Below, one piece after another: positions 51,778 to 59,862 of a stretch of DNA of 64,000 bases. Where the stretch lies: positions 186,001-250,000 of the forward strand of contig QKMZ01000002.1 of the NCBI GenBank assembly GCA_003242885.1. Direction: 5' to 3'. The stretch comes from Candidatus Melainabacteria bacterium. GTDB lineage: Bacteria > Cyanobacteriota > Vampirovibrionia > Obscuribacterales > Obscuribacteraceae. A program made the translations under genes and the position numbers. Within the stretch, counting starts at the first letter, position 1. Each line of letters starts with the position of its first letter. The notes under the pieces were generated by a model. It saw nothing but the letters and a program-made list of their open reading frames with translations. It did not search any database and had not been told where the DNA came from.

Positions 51778-52623
51778 TTATACGGGCTGTTTCTTCAGAT
51801 CTAAATATGCGCGCAAGGATTCTTTCCACGGCTGCAGCTCGCGACCAATTGTGTTAACGGTTGTGGTTTTGTCCAAAACCGAATATTTAGGGCGAGTGGC
51901 TGGGCGCGGCATATCCTTTGTTTCGATAGGAATGACTTGCACTGGAAGACCTGAAACAATCTCTTTGGCAAACTCGTACCAGCTTGTCACCCCGTCATCG
52001 CAGGCATGATAGATGCCCCAACGGTTGGTAACGATCAAATCGGCGATAGTTTCCGAGAGGCTGAGCGTGCAAGTAGGAGTGCCGATTTGGTCGCTGACGA
52101 CACGCAAGGTATCTCTTTCCTGCGCCATCGAATGGATGGTGTCGACAAAATTGCGTCCATTAGGACCATAAAGCCAGCTTGTACGGACGATATAAAAACG
52201 AGTCAGGTGCCGCTGGACAGCCTTCTCGCCGGCTAATTTCGATTTGCCGTAAACAGAAAGCGGGCGGGTTCTATCCCAGGTGGTGTAGGGAGTGTTTTGC
52301 TCGCCGTCGAAAACATAGTCCGAGCTGACATACAGCATTGGAATATTATGATTGGCGCAAGCAACGGCAATATTTTCCGTACCATACCCATTGATTAGGT
52401 AAGCCAGCCCAGGTTCGGATTCTGCCTGGTCGACCTTTGTATAAGCTGCACAGTGAACGACCAGGTCAGGCTTTTCTTTGCCGATCACCTCTAAAACTTG
52501 GTCGTAGTGCGTGACGTCCAGTTTTTCTTTTGGCAGGTCAATAACCTGGTGATCTCTTGCTTCGAGGCAAGGCACGAGCGCTTGCCCGAGCATGCCACCG
52601 GCGCCGGTGACCATCAGTTTCAT
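51778..52623 (-). CDS. rmlD: dTDP-4-dehydrorhamnose reductase
   Basis: A 281-residue short-chain reductase that uses NADPH to make dTDP-L-rhamnose. The N-terminus is LMVTGAGGMLGQALVP (nucleotide loop). The active site is YVSSDYVFDG and YGKSKLAGEKAV with the catalytic Tyr-Lys pair. The substrate segment is RTSWLYGPNGRNFVDTI. It lies 30 bases after rmlB on the same strand. Its length is typical. Confidence 0.95.
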   Translation of the reverse strand: MKLMVTGAGGMLGQALVPCLEARDHQVIDLPKEKLDVTHYDQVLEVIGKEKPDLVVHCAAYTKVDQAESEPGLAYLINGYGTENIAVACANHNIPMLYVSSDYVFDGEQNTPYTTWDRTRPLSVYGKSKLAGEKAVQRHLTRFYIVRTSWLYGPNGRNFVDTIHSMAQERDTLRVVSDQIGTPTCTLSLSETIADLIVTNRWGIYHACDDGVTSWYEFAKEIVSGLPVQVIPIETKDMPRPATRPKYSVLDKTTTVNTIGRELQPWKESLRAYLDLKKQPV

Positions 52624-52653
52624 AATTTCTATCTAGCTCCGTATTGCGTGAGT

Positions 52654-53766
52654 TTAGCCAATCACATTTACTGGATTTGCTGGTTGTCCGACCGGTACTG
52701 CCACTGCAGGTGGTGTGGCGTCGAATGCTGCTTGTTTGGGCTGCTTGGTGACAGCTTGCATCCAGGCTTGGTTATCCAGATACCATTGAATGGTCGAGTG
52801 AATGCCCGTCTCAAACGTGTACGTTGGCGTCCAGCCCAATTCTTCTTGCAGTTTTGAGGAGTCGATTGCGTAACGGCGATCGTGTCCCAGTCTGTCGGCG
52901 ACGTATTTGATCGACTCTTCGCCTTTGCCCATCTCTGACAAGATCAGTCTGGTGATTTGCATATTGGTGCGCTCGTTGCTGCCGCCTACGTTGTAGACTT
53001 CGCCGGGCACGCCGCGGTGGAAAGCCAGATCGATCGCTTTGCAGTGATCTTCAACGTGCAACCAATCTCTGACGTTCAATCCATCGCCATATACAGGTAC
53101 TTGCTTGCCATTGAGCAATTGCAAGATGAAGTACGGGATCAGTTTTTCAGGGTGCTGATAAGGACCATAGTTGTTCGAGCAGCGTGTGATTATTGCGGGG
53201 AAACCGTAGGTTTCGAAATAAGCTCGGCAGAGAAGATCGGCGCCGGCTTTGGAGGATGAATAAGGGCTGTTCGGTTGAAGCGGTGTTGTTTCGGTGAAAT
53301 ACCCTTCCGGTCCGAGAGTTCCATAAACTTCGTCTGTGGATACTTGCACGTAGCGGATAGAGAATTCTTTCTTGTTTTCAGCGGCATCAACTGCGGTGCG
53401 CCCATAGCGGAATGCAGCGTCGAGCAATACTTGAGTGCCCAGAACGTTGGTTTTGACAAAAACTTGCGGATCGCTGATCGAACGGTCTACGTGCGTTTCT
53501 GCAGCCAGGTTGATGATGCCGTCGATGCGACCGAAACGATTACCGCTGACGATATCGTCGACAATGGCAGCATCTTCGATGCGTCCTTGCACATATTTGT
53601 AGCGCGGATCATCGGCTACGTCGGCGAGGTTTTCTGGGTGACCGGCATAAGTCGCGGCGTCGAGATTGATGATGGTGTAATTCGGATATGTCTTGAGCAA
53701 GTGCCGAACCAGGTTGCTTCCGATGAAGCCCAACCCACCAGTGACAAGCAATTGCATGGCTCGCAT
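52654..53766 (-). CDS. rmlB: dTDP-glucose 4,6-dehydratase
   Basis: A 370-residue dehydratase making dTDP-4-keto-6-deoxyglucose. Motifs: LLVTGGLGFIGSNLVRHLL (NAD loop), AAETHVDRSI, VSTDEVYG with the catalytic Thr-Asp-Glu, YSSSKAGADLL with the Tyr-Lys pair, TRCSNNYGPYQHPEKLIP and the substrate-binding NVRDWLHVEDH. The C-terminal 40 residues (from about 330) are Pro/Ala-rich and longer than usual. The ATG at 53766 has GAGGG nine bases upstream. A 151-base gap with a hairpin separates it from rmlA, so it may have its own promoter. Confidence 0.96.
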   Translation of the reverse strand: MRAMQLLVTGGLGFIGSNLVRHLLKTYPNYTIINLDAATYAGHPENLADVADDPRYKYVQGRIEDAAIVDDIVSGNRFGRIDGIINLAAETHVDRSISDPQVFVKTNVLGTQVLLDAAFRYGRTAVDAAENKKEFSIRYVQVSTDEVYGTLGPEGYFTETTPLQPNSPYSSSKAGADLLCRAYFETYGFPAIITRCSNNYGPYQHPEKLIPYFILQLLNGKQVPVYGDGLNVRDWLHVEDHCKAIDLAFHRGVPGEVYNVGGSNERTNMQITRLILSEMGKGEESIKYVADRLGHDRRYAIDSSKLQEELGWTPTYTFETGIHSTIQWYLDNQAWMQAVTKQPKQAAFDATPPAVAVPVGQPANPVNVIG

Positions 53767-53903
53767 GAACGATTTCCCTCGCTGTGAATGAGATGCTCGG
53801 CAGCGCTGACAAAATAGCGCTATTGAAAAGTGAATTGTCGCTTGACAGACGTCATTAGATCAACGTCCATCAAATAATCTTCGAAGCTGCAGAATGAAAA
53901 TTG

Positions 53904-53923
53904 GTTTAGGTTTTGACCTAAAC
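53904..53923 (-). terminator. Hairpin over the rmlA stop codon
   Basis: GTTTAGGT-TTTG-ACCTAAAC is a perfect 8-bp hairpin that contains the rmlA stop codon. Read leftwards it is followed by AATTTTC, a short T-run. It could give partial termination between rmlA and rmlB. Confidence 0.45.
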
Positions 53924-54991
53924 TACTTCGACTTTACTGTCGTCCCCGAGCATCAGGCGGAACGCTACAGGCTTGCTCTGACTGCGAGTAAGTTCAACAT
54001 TTACTCCAATTAAGCTGTCTTCAATGCGGCCATTGAAGTCCAGAATTTGGCATTTTTCGCGCAAGATCGAATGTTCGATTTCTGCATGCGAAACCCGGGC
54101 TCCGTCGCCGATTGAAGTAAACGGTCCAACATAGCTGTTTTCCAAGACGCAATCGTCACCGATTACCGCCGGTCCTCTGACCGTGCAGTTCTTCAAAATG
54201 CTTCCTTTGCCTACGTGGACGCGTCCTGAAAGGCGCGACTGTTCGTCGAGATTGCCCAACATAGATACATCTGTCATCTCATCGAGCACGACACGATTGG
54301 CTTCGAGCATGTCGTCTTTCTTCCCTGTATCGAGCCACCAGCTGGTTAATACATGGCTGTCGACGTGTTCGTTCTTTGTGATCATGCGCTGGATTGCATC
54401 GGTAATTTCCAGCTCGCCGCGCTTCGACGGTTTGATTTCGTCGATGGCATCGTGAATTTTCGAGGTGAAGAGATAAACGCCAACCAGCGCCAGGTTTGAT
54501 TTGGGTTTTGCCGGCTTTTCTTCAAGGCAGAGAATGCGCCCGTTGCCGTTCAGTTCGGCAACGCCGAAAGAGGTGGGGTTTGGCACTTCTTTGAGCAAAA
54601 TTTGCGCATCGGGCTTGTTCTTCTTAAAACGTTCGACAAGCGGTGCTACGCCGTCTTTGATCAAGTTGTCACCGAGATACATGACGAAGGTGTCGTCTTT
54701 CAGATAGTCTCGGGCAGTTTTCACCGCATGTGCCAGACCAAGAGGCTGGTCCTGCAGGATATATTTGATTTCGATGTTCCAGCGCTCGCCGTCTCCGACG
54801 CACTGGCGGACTTCTTCGCCAGTTTCGGGGCTGATGATGATACCGATCGATTTAATACCGGCTTCTATCAGCGCTTCAACGGCATAGAAGAGAATCGGCT
54901 TGTTCGCCACAGGCAATAGCTGTTTTGCTGCCGTGTGGGTGATAGGCCGCATACGCGTGCCTTTTCCGCCGCTGAGAATAAGTCCTTTCAT
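53918..54991 (-). CDS. rmlA: Glucose-1-phosphate thymidylyltransferase, long form
   Basis: A 357-residue nucleotidyltransferase that forms dTDP-glucose. The signature LSGGKGTRMRPITHTAAKQL is at the start, then LLPVANKPI, MYLGDNLI with the metal-binding aspartate, and LEEKPAKPKSN. Residues 250-357 are left-handed beta-helix repeats (VRGPAVIGDDCVLENSYVG), so this is the long type rather than the 290-residue RmlA. It starts 23 bases after the priming transferase gene. An alternative is a related sugar-1-phosphate transferase, but the rmlBDC neighbours support dTDP-glucose. Confidence 0.93.
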   Translation of the reverse strand: MKGLILSGGKGTRMRPITHTAAKQLLPVANKPILFYAVEALIEAGIKSIGIIISPETGEEVRQCVGDGERWNIEIKYILQDQPLGLAHAVKTARDYLKDDTFVMYLGDNLIKDGVAPLVERFKKNKPDAQILLKEVPNPTSFGVAELNGNGRILCLEEKPAKPKSNLALVGVYLFTSKIHDAIDEIKPSKRGELEITDAIQRMITKNEHVDSHVLTSWWLDTGKKDDMLEANRVVLDEMTDVSMLGNLDEQSRLSGRVHVGKGSILKNCTVRGPAVIGDDCVLENSYVGPFTSIGDGARVSHAEIEHSILREKCQILDFNGRIEDSLIGVNVELTRSQSKPVAFRLMLGDDSKVEVV

Positions 54992-55014
54992 CCAAATGCA
55001 CCTATGTATTTACG

Positions 55015-55578
55015 TCAAAAAGCACCGCGTTTGCTAAACACGGCACCAAAAGTGGAGAACATGATTTTCCAGTCGAGCCAGTAAGTCCAATTGTCGCAAT
55101 ACCACTTATCAGCCTCGACTTTGACGTCGTCCGGCAATTCGTCACGACCGTTGATCTGGGCCCATCCCGTAATTCCGGGTGGAAACCGCAATACACCAGC
55201 CGCCTCACGTTTGGCGGTCAGTTCGGTCTGATTATACAGAGCGGGACGAGGTCCAACGAGGCTCATTTCGCCCTTAAGCACGTTAAACAATTGGGGCAGC
55301 TCGTCGATGCTGTACTTCCTTAGCCGCGCTCCGACCGCGGTTATAGGGCTAGGCAATTTGAGCATCTCTTCCGTAGACACATTTGGGGCACCTACATTCA
55401 TGGTGCGAAATTTATAAATTTGAAAGAATTCGCCGTTTAAGCCGACTCTCTTCTGTTGAAATATGATCGGACCGTTGGAGTCGAGCTTGATAGCTATGGC
55501 TGCCAAGACGAACAACCAAGACAGCCCGGTGAGCGCCGCCAGTGAAATTACTATGTCTGTGAGTCGTTTCAAAAACAT
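55015..55578 (-). CDS. Undecaprenyl-phosphate sugar-1-phosphate transferase (priming enzyme)
   Basis: A 187-residue monotopic phosphoglycosyl transferase. It has one N-terminal hydrophobic helix (IVISLAALTGLSWLFVLAAIAI), then FQQKRVGLNGEFFQIYKFRTM, the catalytic region KYSIDELPQLFNVLKGEMSLVGPRPAL, and PPGITGWAQINGRDELP. It lacks the four-helix N-terminal part of WcaJ and so resembles the short PglC type. It places the first sugar phosphate on the lipid carrier for surface-glycan assembly. The ATG at 55578 is used rather than a TTG at 55599. It heads the leftward rml run and is divergent from a glycosyltransferase gene. Confidence 0.92.
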   Translation of the reverse strand: MFLKRLTDIVISLAALTGLSWLFVLAAIAIKLDSNGPIIFQQKRVGLNGEFFQIYKFRTMNVGAPNVSTEEMLKLPSPITAVGARLRKYSIDELPQLFNVLKGEMSLVGPRPALYNQTELTAKREAAGVLRFPPGITGWAQINGRDELPDDVKVEADKWYCDNWTYWLDWKIMFSTFGAVFSKRGAF

Positions 55579-55670
55579 GAATGATTCGTATTCAATCAAC
55601 AGCGTTATTTTACGGTACGCTTGGTGCCTGCAAGAAAACTGATCGAATTAGAATTTCAATCAAAACGTAA

Positions 55671-56552
55671 ATGGATCTCTCGGTAGTCATAGTTAGTTGG
55701 AACACCTGTGGACTGCTCCGCAAGTGCTTAACCACATTGAAGGCAGAGCTCGACAGCTTTGGAGACTCTCTCAAGTGGGAAGTTTTCCTCGTCGATAATA
55801 ATTCGGCGGATGGCTCTGCGGACATGGCTCGCAGTGAGCACCCTTGGGTGAAGTTGATTGCCAATGACGATAACCTCGGGTTCGCCAAAGCGAACAATCA
55901 GGCTTTCAAGCAAGCAACAGGCAAACTTGTCTTGCTTTTGAATCCGGACACAGAAGTTCAGCCTGGGGCAATAAAGATATTGATCGACTTTATGGATGCG
56001 CACCCGAATGCCGCCATTGTCGCTCCGCAGTTGTTGAACACCGATGGCAGCGTGCAGAGATCTTGCCGTGAGTTTCCCACCTTTATTGGTATGGTTTATG
56101 AGTTGATCGGGCTCAGTAAGATGTTTCCCGACAACAAGACTTTCGGCAGATACAAAATGCTCGATTGGAATCATGACGATGTTCGCCAAGTTGATCAACC
56201 AGAAGGCGCATGTTTACTAGTCCGGCGTCAGGTCATGGACAAAGTCGGTTTGCTCGACGAAGGCTTCTTTATGCTTTTTGAGGAAGTCGACTGGTGCTAT
56301 CGCATTATCGAAGCCGGCTATGAGATTTGGTTTACGCCAGCTGCCAAAGTCATCCATCACTACGGGCAGTCGATAAAGCAAGTAAAGGTGAGGATGATTC
56401 TTTCATCACACCGAGGGCTTTACCGCTTTTGGCACAAGCACTATCAGAAGGGGCGCTGGTATCTCGACCCGTTCGCGTATGCCGGGCTGATGAGCCTGGC
56501 TTACATGCGTATATTTGCTTATTCGCTGAAATCCATGCTTTCGAAAGCTTAA
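55671..56552 (+). CDS. Family 2 glycosyltransferase, rhamnosyltransferase-like
   Basis: A 293-residue GT2 enzyme. SVVIVSWNTCGLLRKCL opens the GT-A fold, VDNNSADGS binds the nucleotide, LLLNPDTEV is the metal DXD-type motif, and GACLLVRRQVMDKVGLLDEGFFMLFEEVDWCYRI is the acceptor region typical of WbbL-like rhamnosyltransferases. One short hydrophobic patch near the C-terminus may touch the membrane. It is divergent from the priming transferase with about 90 bases between, so both may share control. The dTDP-rhamnose genes next door support L-rhamnose as donor. Confidence 0.92.
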   Translation: MDLSVVIVSWNTCGLLRKCLTTLKAELDSFGDSLKWEVFLVDNNSADGSADMARSEHPWVKLIANDDNLGFAKANNQAFKQATGKLVLLLNPDTEVQPGAIKILIDFMDAHPNAAIVAPQLLNTDGSVQRSCREFPTFIGMVYELIGLSKMFPDNKTFGRYKMLDWNHDDVRQVDQPEGACLLVRRQVMDKVGLLDEGFFMLFEEVDWCYRIIEAGYEIWFTPAAKVIHHYGQSIKQVKVRMILSSHRGLYRFWHKHYQKGRWYLDPFAYAGLMSLAYMRIFAYSLKSMLSKA

Positions 56553-56646
56553 AAACCAAGCTGGCGCCTTCAGTAGCTGTTTAGTAACAAGTTCGGCATA
56601 ACTTAGATGCACCCGGTACGCCGCAAACATTCTAAGGAGCTGGCGA

Positions 56647-57435
56647 ATGTCTCTCTGTTTCGAACATGATCATAATCCCTCGCCGGTGCTCGATCAGCCG
56701 GGGTTTCTCTTCCCGGAAGAAGGACGCCCTGACCTACTTCCCGCGCAACTAAAAGAGTGCGAGGACAATACGTTGCACACGGAGGCTTATCAGTTTGATG
56801 CAGAGCCTGGGGTCGCACCTGTCATTGAAGGCGCTGATGAAACATTGCCATCAGGTGAGTCCGTAGAATCTGCAGAACTAGCTGAGTCCGAGCAATCTGA
56901 GGCAACCGTTGCTGCATCAGGTTCATCTGTTGATAGGCTCTATAGCTATTTATCCAGTGACTTCGGAAGTATTGATTCCAATAAGGACGGAAAGCTGGAG
57001 AAAAAAGAATTGGACGATTCGCTTGCGACCATGACGAACAAAGATGAGCTTCAGCTATTGGCCTGGATGGGCAAGAATCTTGACGCTCTGGAAAAGTTGG
57101 GCGACAAAGAGTCCGGTATTTCGATGAACGATCTCGCCGGGCTTAACACCGCAATCAATAAAGGTACTGATGATATTGGATTTGCTTTCCGAAATACAGA
57201 TTGGCTCAATCGCGGGACCAGTAGTGTCGTTGGTGGTATGGGCGGCGCGTTTGGTTTAGCGAAATTAGAAAAGACAGCATTCTCCGTGAAAGGAGGACTG
57301 GGTTGGACCGCTGCTGTTTTTGGCGGTTTGACTGCAATTGACGCAATTGGCTACTACATATTCGATAAGCCTAAACTGGACCAGGCGTTGAAGGAACTCA
57401 ACGAGATTCCCACTGCGAACGCAAATCGAAGCTAA
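56647..57435 (+). CDS. EF-hand protein with hydrophobic C-terminal region
   Basis: A 262-residue protein. Residues 1-95 are acidic and low in complexity (ESVESAELAESEQSEATV). At about 113-124 there is a clear EF-hand loop, DSNKDGKLEKKE, with Asp/Asn/Asp and a final Glu for calcium. A second, degenerate helical pair follows (GDKESGISMNDLAGLN). Residues 190-245 are Gly/Ala-rich and hydrophobic (SVVGGMGGAFGLA, LGWTAAVFGGLTAIDAIGYYIF), perhaps one or two membrane-inserting hairpins. AAGGAG lies seven bases before the ATG and a strong terminator follows, so it is a single transcript. No family is recognised; calcium-responsive surface or membrane function is inferred. Confidence 0.72.
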   Translation: MSLCFEHDHNPSPVLDQPGFLFPEEGRPDLLPAQLKECEDNTLHTEAYQFDAEPGVAPVIEGADETLPSGESVESAELAESEQSEATVAASGSSVDRLYSYLSSDFGSIDSNKDGKLEKKELDDSLATMTNKDELQLLAWMGKNLDALEKLGDKESGISMNDLAGLNTAINKGTDDIGFAFRNTDWLNRGTSSVVGGMGGAFGLAKLEKTAFSVKGGLGWTAAVFGGLTAIDAIGYYIFDKPKLDQALKELNEIPTANANRS

Positions 57436-57485
57436 TAGTTTTAAAACAGTGCCCACGCGCTGGAAAAACGAGTAACTGGGGAGAT

Positions 57486-57521
57486 AGCCAGCCGGTCGAA
57501 AGATCGGCTGGCTGCGTTTTT
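57486..57521 (+). terminator. Intrinsic terminator of the EF-hand gene
   Basis: A 12-bp stem (57486-57497 with 57502-57513, one G-T pair) capped by a GAAA tetraloop, then GCG and five T residues. It lies 50 bases after the stop codon. Confidence 0.92.
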
Positions 57522-57658
57522 AAGCACGCAACATTAATTGTGCGGGAGGAACCGTAATATCCGAATCACCGTCGAATAATTTTGTATGATGTCCGTAAAG
57601 GCTGAATTGGAGCCGGTTTTGGCGCTAGTCCTTGTCTAAATTTAGAATGGTGGTTGTG

Positions 57659-58528
57659 ATGGCTGATCCTTTGAAAATCGTATCCAGCAACGTGCCTGGA
57701 AATTTCTTCGTTGATACGACCTGTATAAATTGCGACACGTGTCGTCAACTCGCGCCTGAGACTTTTGTAGACGCCGGTGAATTCTCCGCTGTTTTTCATC
57801 AGCCAAAAACTGATGAAGATGTACTTGCTGCTACTAGAGCTCTTTTATGTTGTCCGACCGGTTCGATTGGGACAAAAGAGAAGAACAACGCCAAAGTCGT
57901 TCGCTGCGAGTTTCCACTTTTGATTGAAGATAATGTCTACTACTCCGGATTCAACTCTCCGCGGTCGTATGGTGGCAATAGTTTTTTCATCAAGTCTCCA
58001 GGCGGCAACTGGCTCATTGATTCTCCGAAGTTTCTACCGTTTTTGGCAGAGCAAATTGCAACCATGGGTGGTATCAAGTATATTTTTCTGACCCATCGTG
58101 ATGATGTTGCCGATGCTCAAAAATATGCAGAGTATTTTGCTGCCAGTCGAATTATTCATCGAGATGAATTGAGCGCGCAGCCAGGCGCAGAGATAGTTAT
58201 AGACGGATATGACGCGCAGAAATTCGAAGCCGACTTCACGGTAATTCCAGTGCCTGGTCACACTAAAGGACATATGGTGCTTCTCTATAAAAACAAGTTT
58301 TTGTTCACCGGCGATCACCTGGCTTTCAACTCTGAAGATGGGTGCCTTTACGCGTTTTCCGACTACTGCTGGTACTCATGGGCAGAACAAACGAAGTCTA
58401 TGAAGAGGCTGAGCGAATATGAATTCGAATGGGTGCTTGCCGGACATGGCGATCGCGGAAAACTTTCGTATGCGGAAATGAGAAAGCAAATGATCGAACT
58501 TGTGAAAAGAATGGAGAAATTACATTAG
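57659..58528 (+). CDS. Ferredoxin-metallo-beta-lactamase fusion protein
   Basis: A 289-residue protein. Residues about 18-75 are a ferredoxin-like domain: CINCDTCRQLAP gives C-x2-C-x2-C and CCPTGSIG supplies further cysteines, as in 4Fe-4S ferredoxins with one cluster. Residues 90-289 are a metallo-beta-lactamase fold: FLTHRDDVADAQ, PGHTKGHMVL, FTGDHLAF and LAGHGDR. The first metal motif is H-x-D-D-x-x-D rather than H-x-H-x-D-H, so at least one ligand differs and the metal centre may be altered. The ATG at 57659 follows GGTGG; the frame is open back to 57632. Similar fusions exist in cyanobacteria and plants as far as I recall. The substrate is unknown. Confidence 0.85.
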   Translation: MADPLKIVSSNVPGNFFVDTTCINCDTCRQLAPETFVDAGEFSAVFHQPKTDEDVLAATRALLCCPTGSIGTKEKNNAKVVRCEFPLLIEDNVYYSGFNSPRSYGGNSFFIKSPGGNWLIDSPKFLPFLAEQIATMGGIKYIFLTHRDDVADAQKYAEYFAASRIIHRDELSAQPGAEIVIDGYDAQKFEADFTVIPVPGHTKGHMVLLYKNKFLFTGDHLAFNSEDGCLYAFSDYCWYSWAEQTKSMKRLSEYEFEWVLAGHGDRGKLSYAEMRKQMIELVKRMEKLH

Positions 58529-58658
58529 TTTCTTGTTCGCAAAGGAAAGCGGCAACTGAGCAGCACTTTCAGGTTTAATCTCGGAATTTGAACCTTTTGT
58601 CCGTTTGCGACGTACTAGCAAGTAGAACTTACAAATTTTCTCTCGGAGGGACCGAACT

Positions 58659-58760
58659 ATGGATTCTCTGCTGCCTGCCTTCGCCGTCGTTTCTTCAATA
58701 CTTGCACTTGTTTCGTACGCCGCCTTGTTCATCTCGGGGTTGCTGGACAATGAGTTCTAG
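58659..58760 (+). CDS. 33-residue single-helix membrane protein
   Basis: A short frame from ATG at 58659 to TAG at 58760, with GGAGGG eight bases upstream. The product is almost all one hydrophobic helix (FAVVSSILALVSYAALFISGLL) with ends MDSLLPA and DNEF. In size and ending it recalls KdpF-like or cytochrome-oxidase small subunits, but no kdp or oxidase gene is nearby, so the name is not justified. It fits the gap between the ferredoxin fusion and the next glycosyltransferase gene. The ribosome binding site and clean helix are the main evidence for translation. Confidence 0.55.
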   Translation: MDSLLPAFAVVSSILALVSYAALFISGLLDNEF

Positions 58761-58864
58761 TTTGTTCTCATACTTCATACCTTTTGAGATCTTATTAAGG
58801 ATGATCTACATCAGGTAGTTGACAATGTTCCAAACGAAACGCAACTGGGGACGCTCTTGTCAAG

Positions 58865-59845
58865 ATGATGAAGGCTTGCGTCGTTATACCGACCAAGAAC
58901 GGCGGCTCACTCTTCGAAAAGGTTTTGAAAGAGACACTATCGCAAGTGACCGGCTTTGCCTTTGAAGTTTTGATCGTAGACTCAGGTTCGACTGATCAGA
59001 CGATTTCAGCCGTTAAGCGCTCGAAAGCAAAATTGCTCTCTGTCAAACCTGAAGAGTTTCAGCACGGCGCCACGCGCAATTTTGCTGTTTCTCAAACTGA
59101 TGCCGAGTTCGTAGCTTTTCTCACGCACGATGCGCTGCCCGCCAGCAAGTTCTGGCTGCGCAACTTGATTTTGAAAATGGAGTCAGACAGCAGTATTGCC
59201 GGAGCCTTCGGCAGACATCGCGCGTATCCTGATTGTGATCCCTTTACTGCAGACGAACTAGAGAGACATTTTGATCATTTGAAATCTCTTGAGCCACTCC
59301 AAAAAATTGACGACAAAGAGCGCTATTCAAACGACATTGGCTACCGTCAGCTGCTTCATTTCTTTTCCAACAACAACAGTTGCTTGCGTCGCTCGGTTTG
59401 GGAGAAGATCCCGTTTCCATCTGTCAATTTCGCAGAAGATCAAGCCTGGGCGCAGCAAGTAGTTGAAGCTGGCTATGCGAAAGCTTACGCAGACGACGCG
59501 GTCGTTTATCACTCTCATTCGTTCAATACTGTGGAAACCTTTCGACGTGCATTTGATGAATCGAAAGCAATGAAGGAGCTCTTTGACTACAGATTAGTTC
59601 CATCGCGTTCATTCATTTTCAAGAACTGTATCCATCAACTGCGAATTGATCGGCGTTTGATCGAAAGCCGCCGATTGATGAAAACAGCCCCTCTGTGCGT
59701 GTTCAAAAGACCGATTCGAGTATTGGCAAAACAGCTGGGCAGCTTTGCAGGACAAAGAGCTAACTCTTTGGGGCGAGCGCAGCATGTCCTTTCTCTGGAC
59801 CAGAGCAAGAAGCGAAGCAATAATCACAAAAGTACCGAAGAGTAA
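58865..59845 (+). CDS. Family 2 glycosyltransferase, rhamnosyltransferase-like
   Basis: A 326-residue GT2 enzyme. VVIPTKNGGSLFEKVL and VDSGSTDQTI form the donor nucleotide site. EFQHGATRNFAVSQTD is typical of RfbF/RfbN-like rhamnosyltransferases. FLTHDALPAS supplies the metal-binding motif and FAEDQAWAQQVVEAGY the catalytic acid region. The C-terminal 90 residues are basic, perhaps for membrane contact. It starts a rightward run with the next genes at short spacing (17 bases to the next). The donor is probably dTDP-L-rhamnose. Confidence 0.9.
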   Translation: MMKACVVIPTKNGGSLFEKVLKETLSQVTGFAFEVLIVDSGSTDQTISAVKRSKAKLLSVKPEEFQHGATRNFAVSQTDAEFVAFLTHDALPASKFWLRNLILKMESDSSIAGAFGRHRAYPDCDPFTADELERHFDHLKSLEPLQKIDDKERYSNDIGYRQLLHFFSNNNSCLRRSVWEKIPFPSVNFAEDQAWAQQVVEAGYAKAYADDAVVYHSHSFNTVETFRRAFDESKAMKELFDYRLVPSRSFIFKNCIHQLRIDRRLIESRRLMKTAPLCVFKRPIRVLAKQLGSFAGQRANSLGRAQHVLSLDQSKKRSNNHKSTEE

Positions 59846-59862
59846 GCAGAGGTTTGAAGAGC

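Noticed and set aside
58659-58760. Naming the 33-residue protein KdpF
   Set aside because: Size and ending are similar, but no kdpABC genes are present and such short helices look alike by chance.
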